A stretch of 64,000 nt of DNA from assembly GCA_039198225.1 (NCBI GenBank), contig JBCCTQ010000020.1, forward strand, positions 1-64,000, given 5' to 3'. Source of the DNA: JASJAR01 sp039198225. Its GTDB lineage: Bacteria; Pseudomonadota; Alphaproteobacteria; Rhodobacterales; Rhodobacteraceae. Shown in pieces: positions 18,450-26,238 of the stretch (the first letter of the stretch is position 1; the number at the start of each line of letters is the position of its first letter). The notes beneath the pieces were generated by a model. That model saw only the letters and a program-made list of their open reading frames with translations. It was not told where the DNA came from and made no database searches. The position numbers and the translations under genes were made by a program.

Positions 18450-19028
18450 TCAAATCTTCTTATCGCTTCCCTGTCCAAATTCCGTGAGGTTCTCTCCCAG
18501 GAAGGAGAATTCACCCATGCACACATAACGATATCCGAAACCAGTCGAATATCTGGGCAACCGAAACATCTGAACCAGCGCTTTATGCGTTTCGAAGGCG
18601 ATTGGTGAGGGCTCTGTGATGAGCTTTACGATGTCTTCTTCAGCGACGCCGGAAGCCAATTCAACAAACTCAGATACGTTCCTCACCGCCGGCTGCAATG
18701 CTGCCTTTGAGGGCATCTCTGCAAAGTATCCGGGACAACTATTATACTCAGCTATGCGATTGTGCGCACGATACAGAGCAACGGACAAGACGTCGTCATC
18801 ATGGTTCATTACCGAAACCACGGCGGCGTTGAGAACATCTGATAGAGTCTTCCCATATGCATCGATGTCATCTTGATTTTGAGCATCGATCGCGTCGCTT
18901 GTAATCGTCGTCCAATCCCCCTCCGAGGGCCCAATGAACCCATGGTCACTCGCTACCTGAGATAAGGAACTCTGGACCAGCGTTTTGTCCGCAGTAGCAA
19001 CGCTTAGGTTAGCGTAGAAGTTGCCCAA
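18450..19028 (-). CDS. Hypothetical protein downstream of rpoD
   Basis: A 192-residue soluble acidic protein with no signal peptide or membrane helix (first residues MGNFYANLSVATADKTL). Segments such as VASDHGFIGPSEGDW and RNVSEFVELASGVAEEDIVKL suggest an alpha/beta fold. The C-terminal YRYVCMGEFSFLGENLTEFGQ is aromatic-rich. The only upstream start is TTG with a weak ribosome-binding site, 11 bp after the rpoD stop, so it may be co-transcribed with rpoD. Codon use looks less GC-biased than in rpoD, hinting at acquisition. I do not recognise a family. Confidence 0.55.
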   Translation of the reverse strand: MGNFYANLSVATADKTLVQSSLSQVASDHGFIGPSEGDWTTITSDAIDAQNQDDIDAYGKTLSDVLNAAVVSVMNHDDDVLSVALYRAHNRIAEYNSCPGYFAEMPSKAALQPAVRNVSEFVELASGVAEEDIVKLITEPSPIAFETHKALVQMFRLPRYSTGFGYRYVCMGEFSFLGENLTEFGQGSDKKI

Positions 19029-19039
19029 GGATCCGTAGC

Positions 19040-21064
19040 CTACTGATCCAAGAAGCTCCTCAGCTTCCGGCTCCGGCTCGGATGCTTCAGTTTCCGTAGA
19101 GCCTTCGCCTCGATCTGGCGGATCCGTTCGCGGGTCACGCTGAATTGCTGGCCCACCTCTTCGAGCGTGTGATCGGTGTTCATGCCGATGCCAAACCGCA
19201 TGCGGAGCACACGTTCCTCGCGGGGTGTGAGCGACGCAAGCACCCGCGTCGTCGTTTCTTTGAGGTTTTCCTGGATCGCTGAATCGAGCGGTAGCACCGC
19301 GTTTTTGTCTTCGATGAAATCGCCGAGCTGGCTGTCTTCCTCGTCGCCGATCGGTGTTTCGAGGCTGATCGGCTCCTTGGCGATCTTCATCACCTTCCGC
19401 ACCTTTTCGAGCGGCATCTGGAGCTTTTCGGCCAATTCCTCCGGCGTCGGCTCGCGGCCGATTTCGTGGAGCATCTGGCGGCCGGTCCGAACGAGCTTGT
19501 TGATGGTCTCGATCATGTGGACCGGGATCCGGATCGTGCGCGCCTGGTCAGCGATGGACCGGGTGATGGCCTGTCGGATCCACCAGGTCGCATAGGTCGA
19601 GAATTTGTAGCCACGACGGTACTCGAACTTATCGACCGCTTTCATAAGGCCGATATTGCCTTCCTGAATGAGATCAAGGAATTGGAGGCCACGGTTCGTG
19701 TATTTTTTGGCAATCGAAATCACCAGCCGAAGGTTCGCCTCGACCATCTCTTTCTTGGCCTGGCGGGCTTCCTTTTCGCCCTTTTGCACCTGTTGGACGA
19801 TGCGGCGGAATTCGCCGATATCGACGCCCACATATTGGCCAACCTGGGCCATCTCGGCCCGGAGATCTTCGACCTTACCGGTGGAGCGCTCGATGAAGGC
19901 CTGCCAGCCGCGGCCGGTCTTCTCGCCCATCCGTTCTAGCCACGTGGGATCGAGCTCATAACCCCGGTACTCGTCGATGAATTCGCGGCGGTTGATCCGG
20001 GCCTGGTCGGCGAGTTTGACCATGTTTGAATCGATCGACATGATCCGCCGATTGATGCCGTAGAGCTGGTCGATCAGCGCTTCGATCCGGTTGTTATGGA
20101 GGTGAAGCTCGTTGACGAGTTCCACGATCTCGGCCCGGAGCGCCTGATAGGTCGCCTCTTCCTTGGCCGAGAAGGAATTGTCTTCGTTGAGCGTCGCCGA
20201 CATGCGGAGATCTTGCATTTCCGACAATGAGGCGTAATCGCCCGCGATCCGATCGAGAATTTCGAGGACCCGTGGCTTTAGGGCGGCCTCCATGGCCGCA
20301 AGGCTCATATTCGCCTGGTCGTCGTCATCGTCATCGTCATCGCTGGTGATCGGATTGCCGTCGGCATCGAGCTCGGGCTGGTCAGGCTCTTTCTTCGGCG
20401 CCTCGCCCGCGCTGGCCGCACTGGCCGCACTGGCCGCACTGGCCGTCGTGTCGACCACCGGCTCCTCGTCTTCCCCGTCTTCGCCCACCTGGCGGCCGAA
20501 CGTGGTTTCGAGGTCTATCACATCGCGGAGGAGGATCTCTTCATTTAAAAGTTCGTCGCGCCAGATCGTGATGGCCTGGAATGTCAAAGGGCTCTCGCAA
20601 AGCCCTTGGATCATCGTGTTGCGGCCCGCTTCGATCCGCTTGGCAATGGCGATCTCGCCTTCGCGCGACAATAGCTCCACCGAACCCATTTCGCGGAGAT
20701 ACATCCGCACCGGGTCATCGGTCCGGTCAAGCTTTTCGGTCTCGGTCTGGGCGACGGCGACTTCGCGGGAGGTCGACGCCTCGACCACTTCGCCGCCCTT
20801 CTTTTCGCCTTCGCCGTCGTCTTCGACCTCGTCGTCCTCGATGACGTTGATGCCCATTTCCGAGAGCATCGACATCACGTCTTCGATTTGCTCCGACGAA
20901 ACCTGGTCCGGCGGCAGCACGTCGTTCAACTGGTCGTATGTGATGTAACCCCGTTCCCGGGCATCGGCGATCATCTTCTTGACCGCCGCCTGGCTCATAT
21001 CGAGCATCACATCATTGTCTTGATCGTCCGGCTTCCGGTCTTCGTTCGTGTCCTTAGCGGCCAT
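19040..21064 (-). CDS. rpoD: RNA polymerase sigma factor RpoD (sigma-70)
   Basis: The primary sigma factor, 674 residues. Region 1.1 is present at the N-terminus (VKKMIADARERGYITYDQLN), as are the region 1.2 segment DPVRMYLREMGSVELLSREGE and a long non-conserved spacer. Region 2 is complete (NLRLVISIAKKYTNRGLQF and RGYKFSTYATWWIRQAITR), as is the region 4 helix-turn-helix (TLEEVGQQFSVTRERIRQIE). The spacer carries low-complexity runs: an eight-Asp tract and repeated Ala-Ser-Ala units encoded by a 9-bp tandem repeat (20412-20438). GAGGAG precedes the ATG. dnaG lies upstream, the usual macromolecular-synthesis order. Confidence 0.97.
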   Translation of the reverse strand: MAAKDTNEDRKPDDQDNDVMLDMSQAAVKKMIADARERGYITYDQLNDVLPPDQVSSEQIEDVMSMLSEMGINVIEDDEVEDDGEGEKKGGEVVEASTSREVAVAQTETEKLDRTDDPVRMYLREMGSVELLSREGEIAIAKRIEAGRNTMIQGLCESPLTFQAITIWRDELLNEEILLRDVIDLETTFGRQVGEDGEDEEPVVDTTASAASAASAASAGEAPKKEPDQPELDADGNPITSDDDDDDDDQANMSLAAMEAALKPRVLEILDRIAGDYASLSEMQDLRMSATLNEDNSFSAKEEATYQALRAEIVELVNELHLHNNRIEALIDQLYGINRRIMSIDSNMVKLADQARINRREFIDEYRGYELDPTWLERMGEKTGRGWQAFIERSTGKVEDLRAEMAQVGQYVGVDIGEFRRIVQQVQKGEKEARQAKKEMVEANLRLVISIAKKYTNRGLQFLDLIQEGNIGLMKAVDKFEYRRGYKFSTYATWWIRQAITRSIADQARTIRIPVHMIETINKLVRTGRQMLHEIGREPTPEELAEKLQMPLEKVRKVMKIAKEPISLETPIGDEEDSQLGDFIEDKNAVLPLDSAIQENLKETTTRVLASLTPREERVLRMRFGIGMNTDHTLEEVGQQFSVTRERIRQIEAKALRKLKHPSRSRKLRSFLDQ

Positions 21065-21138
21065 CCGGCACTCCTCAACGTCACGCAGCGATTCGCTCCA
21101 CCCGAATCACCCGGGGCACCCCACCGAATCATTTAGTT

Positions 21139-21153
21139 CGAATTATGAATTCG
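21139..21153. promoter_or_regulatory. Inverted repeat upstream of rpoD
   Basis: CGAATT-ATG-AATTCG is a perfect 6-bp inverted repeat in an AT-rich patch 75 bp before the rpoD start, extended imperfectly by GTT and CAAC on the flanks. It could be an operator or part of the rpoD promoter. No regulator is indicated. Confidence 0.3.
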
Positions 21154-21203
21154 CAACCCAACAGGCCCGTTTTCGCTTCAATTGAGGCCGCGGCGACATG
21201 TTG

Positions 21204-23147
21204 TTACTCGCCTCCGGCCCCATCCATCCCGATTTCCCTTAACAGCGCGTCAAAGGCGCTTCTTTCTTCTCGTTTGAGGCGGGCGCCGTTGGGGCCGACC
21301 TCGTATTCCGTCCGGTCTTCGGCCGCGGCGCGTTGTGCCTCTGCCAGGGCGCCGGCCGCTTGGCTCAGACGCCAGGTGACGCCTTCATCCGACCGATCAT
21401 CAAAGTCCCGAACCGCCTCTTCGATTTCTGCTGCCGCTCCCCGCCGCGCTCCAAGTTTGGCAAAAGCCTCCTCTAGAGCGCTCCGACCCGCCTCCTGGTC
21501 GCCTGAGCGCACGGAAGGTTCAATGGCCACATGGCGCGGAGCAAGGAGCTTTTCAAGGGCATCCGCCCCCGCCAATGCTTCGATTTCGACCCTTTCGGCA
21601 CCGCCGCTCGTCAGAAGGGCCGCCTGGACCGCCCGGCCCTCTGGCGTCGAGGGTTCCAGCGCTTCGAGATTGGCTTCAAATTCCCCCACAAGGTCCGGAT
21701 GGTGGACAAGGATCGCGAGGATCACCGCCTCGCGGAGCCGGTCTTCCTCGGCGCCCGATTGGGCGAGAAACGAAGTCTTCGTTGTATGTTGTGGACGAAG
21801 CGCCTTGTCGCGGCCGCCCCGGGCTCCGCTCCGTCGGCGCTCTTCGCGGCCATCACCGGCGATCGGTTGAAAAAGCGCGGCCCGCCGTTGGCGGATCTCC
21901 GCGGCATAATGCTCGCGGACCGACGCGTTGGCGATCCGCCCCAGGGCGGTTCGAAGGGCGGCGTCGAGGGCCGCGCGGCGCTCTGGCGAATCGAGGCTCC
22001 GCCCTTCGGTCTCTCGGCGCCACAGAAGCGCCAAAAGCGGCTCGGCGCGATCGAGAACGTCCGCCATAGCGGAGGGCCCTTTGGCGCGGAGAAGATCGTC
22101 CGGGTCCTGGCCTTCGGGTAAGACGACGAAGCGGAGCGTCTTTTCCGGACCGATCAACGGCAGGGCGAGATCGATCAGCCGCATGGCCGCCCGGAGCCCA
22201 GCCTTGTCGCCATCGAGCGCGATGATCGGTTCAGGCGCGATCCGCCAAAGGAGGGCCAATTGGTCTTCGGTGATCGCCGTCCCGAGGGGCGCGACCGCCG
22301 CCCGGAACCCCGCTTCGGCCAGAGCAATCACATCCATATAGCCTTCGGCGACGACCAATGGCTGGCCAGTCCCGGCCGCTTCGCGGGCCGGAGCATGGTT
22401 ATAAAGCGAGCGTCCCTTATCGAAGAGCTCAGTTTCCGGGGAGTTGAGGTATTTCGCCCGCGCATTGGGGTCCATCGCCCGGCCGCCCAGCCCGATGGCC
22501 CGCCCGCGCCCGTCCCGGATCGGAAATATGATCCGACCGCGAAACCGGTCATAGGGCGCACCGCCCCCGTCGGGCCGGGCGATAAGGCCCGCATCGACCA
22601 TGAGTTCCTCGGCCACGCCTTTGCCCTTGAGATGCTCCAAAAGACCCTGGCGTGCTTCCGGCGCAAAGCCGATCTCCCAGCGCTCGAGGGCCTCTTCGCC
22701 GAGCCCGCGCCCGGCCAGATAATCCCGCGCCGCGCCCGCCGCAGACGTCTTCAATTGAAGCCGGTAATGGCGGATGGCCTGTTCCATAATTTCAGCCAGT
22801 TCCGTCCGCCGATCGGCCCGTTCCCGCGCCTTGGGATCCCGCGCCGGCATCGCCATCCCGGCCTCGCCCGCCAAGCGTTCCACCGCCTCCATGAAGCCCA
22901 GATTTTCGGTCTCTTTCACAAAAGAAATAGCGTCGCCTTTGGCATGGCACCCAAAGCAGTAATAAAACCCCTTCCGATCATCGACATGGAAGGAGGCGGT
23001 CTTTTCCTGATGAAACGGGCACGGCGCCCAAAGATCGCCTTTGCCCTGGTTCGACTTCCGCCGGTCCCAAACCACCTTTTTGCCCACCACCTGGCCAAGC
23101 GAAACGCGGGCGCGCAGTTCGTCGAGAAAACCGGGGGGCAAGCTCAT
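21204..23147 (-). CDS. dnaG: DNA primase
   Basis: DnaG synthesises RNA primers at the replication fork. The 647-residue protein shows the CHC2 zinc finger (CPFHQEKTASFHVDD and FYYCFGCHAKGDA), the primase core RGRIIFPIRDGRGRAIGLGG (cited at its 20-residue limit), and the TOPRIM motifs VVAEGYMDVIAL and IALDGDKAG. The frame is open upstream to 23186, but the ATG at 23147 gives the usual start MSLPPGFLDELRARVSLGQV. No strong ribosome-binding site precedes it. rpoD follows on the same strand, 139 bp away. Confidence 0.96.
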   Translation of the reverse strand: MSLPPGFLDELRARVSLGQVVGKKVVWDRRKSNQGKGDLWAPCPFHQEKTASFHVDDRKGFYYCFGCHAKGDAISFVKETENLGFMEAVERLAGEAGMAMPARDPKARERADRRTELAEIMEQAIRHYRLQLKTSAAGAARDYLAGRGLGEEALERWEIGFAPEARQGLLEHLKGKGVAEELMVDAGLIARPDGGGAPYDRFRGRIIFPIRDGRGRAIGLGGRAMDPNARAKYLNSPETELFDKGRSLYNHAPAREAAGTGQPLVVAEGYMDVIALAEAGFRAAVAPLGTAITEDQLALLWRIAPEPIIALDGDKAGLRAAMRLIDLALPLIGPEKTLRFVVLPEGQDPDDLLRAKGPSAMADVLDRAEPLLALLWRRETEGRSLDSPERRAALDAALRTALGRIANASVREHYAAEIRQRRAALFQPIAGDGREERRRSGARGGRDKALRPQHTTKTSFLAQSGAEEDRLREAVILAILVHHPDLVGEFEANLEALEPSTPEGRAVQAALLTSGGAERVEIEALAGADALEKLLAPRHVAIEPSVRSGDQEAGRSALEEAFAKLGARRGAAAEIEEAVRDFDDRSDEGVTWRLSQAAGALAEAQRAAAEDRTEYEVGPNGARLKREERSAFDALLREIGMDGAGGE

Positions 23148-23204
23148 CTTTGGAGTATCCGGGAGCCCGCCTCCGAGCGCAAGCACCGCCCTTCTCCGAT
23201 CGGG

Positions 23205-23240
23205 CCTTCATCCTGGGCAAAATACTCCGGGGGAGGCGCC
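23205..23240 (-). repeat. Dispersed intergenic repeat, copy 2
   Basis: Read on the minus strand it runs GGCGCCTCCCCCGGAGTATT and on to CCAGGATGAAGG. It matches copies 1 and 3-6. It sits about 60 bp upstream of the dnaG start, at the left edge of a cluster of GC-rich palindromes that fills the dnaG-guaB gap. Confidence 0.7.
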
Positions 23241-23386
23241 AAGCGCCGGGGGCAGCGCCCCCATGTTCTTTAGAAGAATGGCGCGGCAGCGCCAGGGAGC
23301 ATAGCCCCTATTTCCTTTTTTAAGCCGGCGCGCCAGCGCCGGGCAGCGCCCCCAATAAAGGATGTAATCGGCGCGCCAGCGCCGGC
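23241..23386. repeat. Cluster of GC-rich palindromic units between dnaG and guaB
   Basis: The 16-bp unit GGCGCGCCAGCGCCGG occurs twice, at 23327-23342 and 23370-23385. The shorter core GGCAGCGCC occurs near 23251, 23286 and 23343, usually flanked by G or C runs that can pair (for example GGGGGCAGCGCCCCC). TTCCTTTTTTAAG lies between units. The array could form several hairpins in the 330-bp gap between these divergent genes. Function unknown. Confidence 0.6.
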
Positions 23387-23477
23387 CGCTCGATGGCGAT
23401 GCCGGGTTTCCCCTTTCCGCCGCCCACGGCCCGTGACATAGGGAGGCGTCAAACGAAACCGTCGCCAAGGAGTTGGA

Positions 23478-24932
23478 ATGACGATTCGCGAGGCACTCAC
23501 CTTCGACGATGTCCTATTGGAACCGGCCGCGAGCACGGTTTTGCCCGCCGAGACCGATACCCGCACCCGGATCACGCGCGACATTGAGATGAATATCCCA
23601 CTCATCTCTTCGGCCATGGACACGGTGACCGAAGGCCGGATGGCCATCGCCATGGCCCAGGCGGGCGGGATCGGCGTCATCCACCGCAACCTCGATGTCG
23701 ACGGCCAGGCCCGCGAGGTGCGCCGGGTCAAACGCTTCGTCTCCGGCGTGGTCTATAACCCGATCACGCTCACACCCGATCAAACCCTGGCCGATGCCAA
23801 AGCGCTCCAAGACCGCTACCGTGTCACCGGATTTCCGGTCGTCGATCCGGGCGGCAAACTCGTCGGGATCGTCACCAATCGCGACATGCGCTTTGCCGAG
23901 GACGACGCCACGCCCGTCCGCGTGATGATGACGTCCAATGACCTCGCCGTGCTCACCGAACCGGCCGACCTCGACGCGGCCAAAAGCCTGATGAAGGCGC
24001 GCCGGATCGAAAAGCTCTTGGTCACCGACAAGAACGGTAAACTCACCGGCCTTCTCACCTTGAAAGACAGCGAACAGGCGGTGCTCAACCCCGCCGCCTG
24101 CAAAGACAATCTCGGCCGGCTCCGGGTCGCGGCGGCCACGACCGTCGGCGATAAGGGCTTCGAGCGCTCCGAAGCCCTCGTCGATGCGGGCGTCGATATT
24201 ATCGTCATCGACACAGCCCACGGCCATTCGGCGGCGGTGGCCGAAGCGGTAAGGCGCGCGAAAACCCTTTCAAACGAAGTCCAGATCATCGCCGGGAACG
24301 TGGCGACCGCCGAGGCGACCCGCGCCCTCGTCGATGCCGGAGCCGATGGCGTCAAAGTGGGGATCGGGCCAGGATCGATCTGTACGACGCGGATGGTGGC
24401 GGGCGTGGGCGTCCCACAACTCACCGCGATCATGGATTGCGCATCCGCGGCGGCAGATCAGAACGTGCCCGTAATAGCCGATGGCGGCATCAAATTTTCT
24501 GGCGATTTCGCCAAGGCGATCGCGGCTGGCGCCCATGCGGCCATGGTGGGCTCGATGATCGCCGGAACCGATGAGAGCCCGGGCGAAGTCATCCTCTACC
24601 AGGGCCGGTCCTTCAAAGCCTACCGCGGCATGGGCTCCCTCGGCGCCATGGCGCGCGGCTCGGCCGACCGGTATTTTCAAAAGGACGCGGCTTCGGACAA
24701 ACTCGTGCCTGAGGGGATCGAAGGACAGGTACCCTATAAGGGCTCTGCGAGTGCTGTGATCCACCAACTTGTAGGCGGGCTCCGGGCGGCAATGGGCTAT
24801 ACGGGCTCGGCCACGATCGATGCAATGCGCACGCAATGCCGTTTTGTGCGCATAACCGGGTCGGGGCTCAAAGAAAGCCATGTCCACGACGTCCAAATCA
24901 CCCGGGAAAGCCCGAATTATCGGTTGGGCTGA
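23478..24932 (+). CDS. guaB: IMP dehydrogenase
   Basis: GuaB oxidises IMP to XMP, the committed step to guanine nucleotides. The 484 residues have the family layout: an N-terminal barrel start (ALTFDDVLLEPAASTVLP), an inserted CBS pair (about residues 95-205, including VTGFPVVDPGGKLVGIVTNR), and the catalytic loop GIGPGSICTTRMVAGVG with the active-site Cys. GMGSLGAMARGSADRYFQ marks the flap. AAGGAG precedes the ATG. It is followed by rsmB 28 bp downstream, so the two may be co-transcribed. Confidence 0.97.
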   Translation: MTIREALTFDDVLLEPAASTVLPAETDTRTRITRDIEMNIPLISSAMDTVTEGRMAIAMAQAGGIGVIHRNLDVDGQAREVRRVKRFVSGVVYNPITLTPDQTLADAKALQDRYRVTGFPVVDPGGKLVGIVTNRDMRFAEDDATPVRVMMTSNDLAVLTEPADLDAAKSLMKARRIEKLLVTDKNGKLTGLLTLKDSEQAVLNPAACKDNLGRLRVAAATTVGDKGFERSEALVDAGVDIIVIDTAHGHSAAVAEAVRRAKTLSNEVQIIAGNVATAEATRALVDAGADGVKVGIGPGSICTTRMVAGVGVPQLTAIMDCASAAADQNVPVIADGGIKFSGDFAKAIAAGAHAAMVGSMIAGTDESPGEVILYQGRSFKAYRGMGSLGAMARGSADRYFQKDAASDKLVPEGIEGQVPYKGSASAVIHQLVGGLRAAMGYTGSATIDAMRTQCRFVRITGSGLKESHVHDVQITRESPNYRLG

Positions 24933-24960
24933 GGGCTAGCCCCTTGACCCTTGTCGCCCC

Positions 24961-26130
24961 GTGACCCCCGCCGCCCGAGTAGCCGCGGCCGGTGACGTTT
25001 TGGACGCCTGGCTGGAAGGCATGGCGGTCGAGCGGGCGCTCCTCCGCTGGGCGCGGGGCGCCCGCTATGCGGGTTCAAAGGACCGTGCCGCGGTCCGCGA
25101 CCATGTATTCGATGCCGTCCGACGGCGCCGCTCGGCGGCCTGGGCCGGTGGGGCAGAGACCGGCCGGGGCCTGATGCTGGGGCTTTTGCGTCTAGAAAGC
25201 CAAGATCCCGAGGTGGTCTTTACCGGTGATGGCTATGCGCCGTCGCTTTTGACACCCGCCGAACAGGCCCATTTGGACAAACCAATCGACCCACCCCCCG
25301 ACGCGGTGGCCCTCGATTGTCCGGACTGGCTATGGGACCGGCTCGGCAAGGATCTCGGCGCGGACCGACAGACGGTTCTTCAGACCTTTCAGACCCGGGC
25401 CCCGACCTATCTGCGGGTCAATCTCCTTAAATCAGACCTCGACGCCGCCGTTTCGCTTTTGGCCGAAGACGGGATCAGCACCAGTGCCCATCCCTTGGCC
25501 GAAACGGCACTTTTGGTCACCGAAGGTGCGCGGCGGATTTCCCAGTCGCGGGCTTACCAAACCGGCGCGGTTGAGCTCCAGGACGCCGCCTCCCAAGCGG
25601 TTGTCGCGGCCCTTCTTCCGGCCAAGGGACGCATCCTTGACTATTGCGCGGGTGGCGGTGGCAAAGCACTCGCTTTGGCCGGTGCAAGCAATCTCAACAT
25701 TGACGCCTATGACGCCATCCCTGCCCGTCTCGACGATCTCGCCCCCCGCGCCAAACGTGCCGCGGCAAATATTCGGATCCTTCGCCACGACGATGCACTC
25801 GCACCGCCATACGATCTCGTTGTGGCCGACGTGCCCTGTTCAGGCTCCGGCGCCTGGCGCCGCCAGCCCGAGGCGAAATGGAATCTGACGCCGGAACGCC
25901 TCACCGCTTTGGAAAGTCTTCAGTCCGACATCCTCGACGAAGCAGCCCTACAAACAGCGAAAGGTGGTCGCCTCGCTTACATCACCTGTTCTCTCTTAAG
26001 CACTGAAAATGAAACACAAATTGAGAAATTCTTGGCCCGCAAATCCGGTTGGACCTGCCGCGAGTTGCGGCGGATTTCTCCCTTGGCGGGCGGGGATGGA
26101 TTTTTCTTTTCGGTGTTGGATCGGGCGTAG
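24961..26130 (+). CDS. rsmB: RsmB/NOP-type RNA (cytosine-5) methyltransferase
   Basis: A SAM-dependent RNA m5C methyltransferase of the RsmB/Nop2 class. The 389 residues show the SAM-binding region RILDYCAGGGGKALALAG, the motif IV DVPCSGSGAWRRQPEAKW with one catalytic Cys, and motif VI YITCSLLSTENE with the second. The N-terminal 130 residues are a short NusB-like or RNA-binding extension, smaller than in E. coli RsmB. The substrate, presumed 16S rRNA, is inferred from the family. The start is GTG and the gene follows guaB closely. Confidence 0.88.
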   Translation: MTPAARVAAAGDVLDAWLEGMAVERALLRWARGARYAGSKDRAAVRDHVFDAVRRRRSAAWAGGAETGRGLMLGLLRLESQDPEVVFTGDGYAPSLLTPAEQAHLDKPIDPPPDAVALDCPDWLWDRLGKDLGADRQTVLQTFQTRAPTYLRVNLLKSDLDAAVSLLAEDGISTSAHPLAETALLVTEGARRISQSRAYQTGAVELQDAASQAVVAALLPAKGRILDYCAGGGGKALALAGASNLNIDAYDAIPARLDDLAPRAKRAAANIRILRHDDALAPPYDLVVADVPCSGSGAWRRQPEAKWNLTPERLTALESLQSDILDEAALQTAKGGRLAYITCSLLSTENETQIEKFLARKSGWTCRELRRISPLAGGDGFFFSVLDRA

Positions 26131-26175
26131 GGAAATTCGCGCTATGGTTGAGCTTGGTTCACGCCGCGCCATCGT

Positions 26176-26190
26176 TTAAGGTCCGATTAA
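26176..26190 (+). promoter_or_regulatory. CtrA binding site upstream of cckA
   Basis: TTAA-GGTCCGA-TTAA exactly matches the full CtrA recognition pattern TTAA-N7-TTAA. It lies 49 bp before the cckA start. Since CckA controls CtrA phosphorylation, this would be a feedback site. Match is by eye; binding is inferred. Confidence 0.6.
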
Positions 26191-26238
26191 GGAAGCTTGG
26201 CCAAGTCTGAGCAGGTCGAATCATCGAAGGGTTAGCGA

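Noticed and set aside
24918..24945. Terminator after guaB (GGGCTAGCCC)
   Set aside because: The stem is only five bases and overlaps the stop codon region, and rsmB follows 28 bp downstream, so termination here is unlikely.
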